From Xestospongia bergquistia (Eukaryota > Porifera > Demospongiae > Haplosclerida > Petrosiidae), in the NCBI GenBank assembly GCA_963965975.1, contig OZ014411.1, positions 10,169,501 to 10,233,500 on the forward strand: 64,000 nt of DNA. Reading direction: 5' to 3'. The position numbers were made by a program, and so were the translations under genes. The notes below the pieces were generated by a model. That model did no database searches, was not told where the DNA came from, and saw nothing but the letters and a program-made list of their open reading frames with translations. This document shows, piece by piece, positions 63,485-64,000 of the stretch; the first letter of the stretch is position 1, and each line of letters begins with the position of its first letter.

Positions 63485-64000
63485 GTAAGTATGGCAAATT
63501 TATTTCTACACCTATATATTTGACTAAATCTTATTTATGATAGCTTTAAGCAATGTTTTATGACCCTGCACATTTTGTATATGAACTAAATGTGTATTAT
63601 ATAAATGACCTTAAGCTATCATGCTTTTACTTGTAATTGGTCAAATTTTCCCACCCACATTTAGCCTTTTTAAAATAAATCATTGACAAGTTTTTTTCTT
63701 TACTTATAACTAAGTATATTGCATTGGCTATTGTCTCTGTTGTTATATTGACAATATATTATAACTGATAATGTCATATCATGTGTTACTTTACATAAAA
63801 TAGTTATTAATAAATTGAGATGTTTTTCTTTCTCAGTTGTCATTTATTTTACGACAACTGTTTGCATTAAGTGTCTCCATAATGTAAATTGAGACAACAA
63901 TATCATTACCAACTATGGATGTACTACACTTCTTACATATACATGTATATTGTCAGAACATAACAATATTAAGAATATTGTGATAGTATTAATCAACACT
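62285..64000. repeat. Duplicated intron sequence (about 1.24-kb spacing)
   Basis: 62601-62764 and 63837-64000 are the same apart from a single base. Similarity, less perfect, extends back to about 62290 and 63545, the starts of the two introns. The unit would therefore include one ankyrin exon plus its intron. Confidence 0.85.

Noticed and set aside
1-64000. tRNA, rRNA, or bacterial contamination
   Set aside because: No cloverleaf or rRNA-like stretch was noticed by eye, and spliced animal-type genes occur at both ends. A covariance-model search was not possible.

Overview
The window looks like nuclear DNA of an early-branching animal, most likely a demosponge (an Amphimedon-like genome is my inference). 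It is strongly AT-rich. Genes are split by GT-AG introns, many only about 50 bp long. It carries an animal receptor tyrosine kinase (RTK), an ankyrin gene with about one repeat per exon, and a large beta-helix/multi-membrane-span protein of a kind I associate with sponges and cnidarians. I see no bacterial operons, rRNA, tRNA or CRISPR.

Layout: (1) 1-3383, one large beta-helix plus multi-span membrane protein, cut by the left edge and carrying two opposite frameshifts. (2) 4.7-24.5 kb, a tandem array of RTK-type receptors. One copy (10249-14952) can be spliced by eye into an open reading frame from signal peptide to complete kinase domain. All other copies are fossils with stops, indels or deletions. 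(3) 15.5-29 kb, dispersed repeats, a foldback element, and a 1.7-kb satellite of 12-bp monomers organised into a 473-bp higher-order repeat. (4) 25.5-45 kb, a multigene family of small, probably secreted proteins. Four copies lie on the minus strand; decayed or partial copies lie on the plus strand. They are embedded in segmental duplications, including a head-to-tail duplication with a readable junction at about 34791. (5) 45-52.9 kb, further partial copies of the same duplicated blocks, without an intact gene. (6) 52.9 kb to the right edge, the 5' part of an ankyrin-repeat gene with a candidate promoter (overlapping E-box and CRE), an N-terminal MGNKKSK motif, and coding exons all in phase 0.

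Mobile elements are defined partly from the sequence itself. A 467-bp hAT-like element has an 8-bp target duplication and an empty paralogous site at 28174-28181. A 241-bp hairpin element has a 6-bp target duplication. Two other terminal-inverted-repeat (TIR) elements lie at 17305-17898 and 54218-54775.

Working together: the RTK is a cell-surface receptor with two related ectodomains, a cytoplasmic NPxY motif and a complete kinase. The small secreted family sits in the same rapidly duplicating neighbourhood, so linked receptor and ligand families are a testable idea but not shown. Exon coordinates were assigned by eye from splice consensus, phase and comparison between paralogs. No transcript evidence was available.
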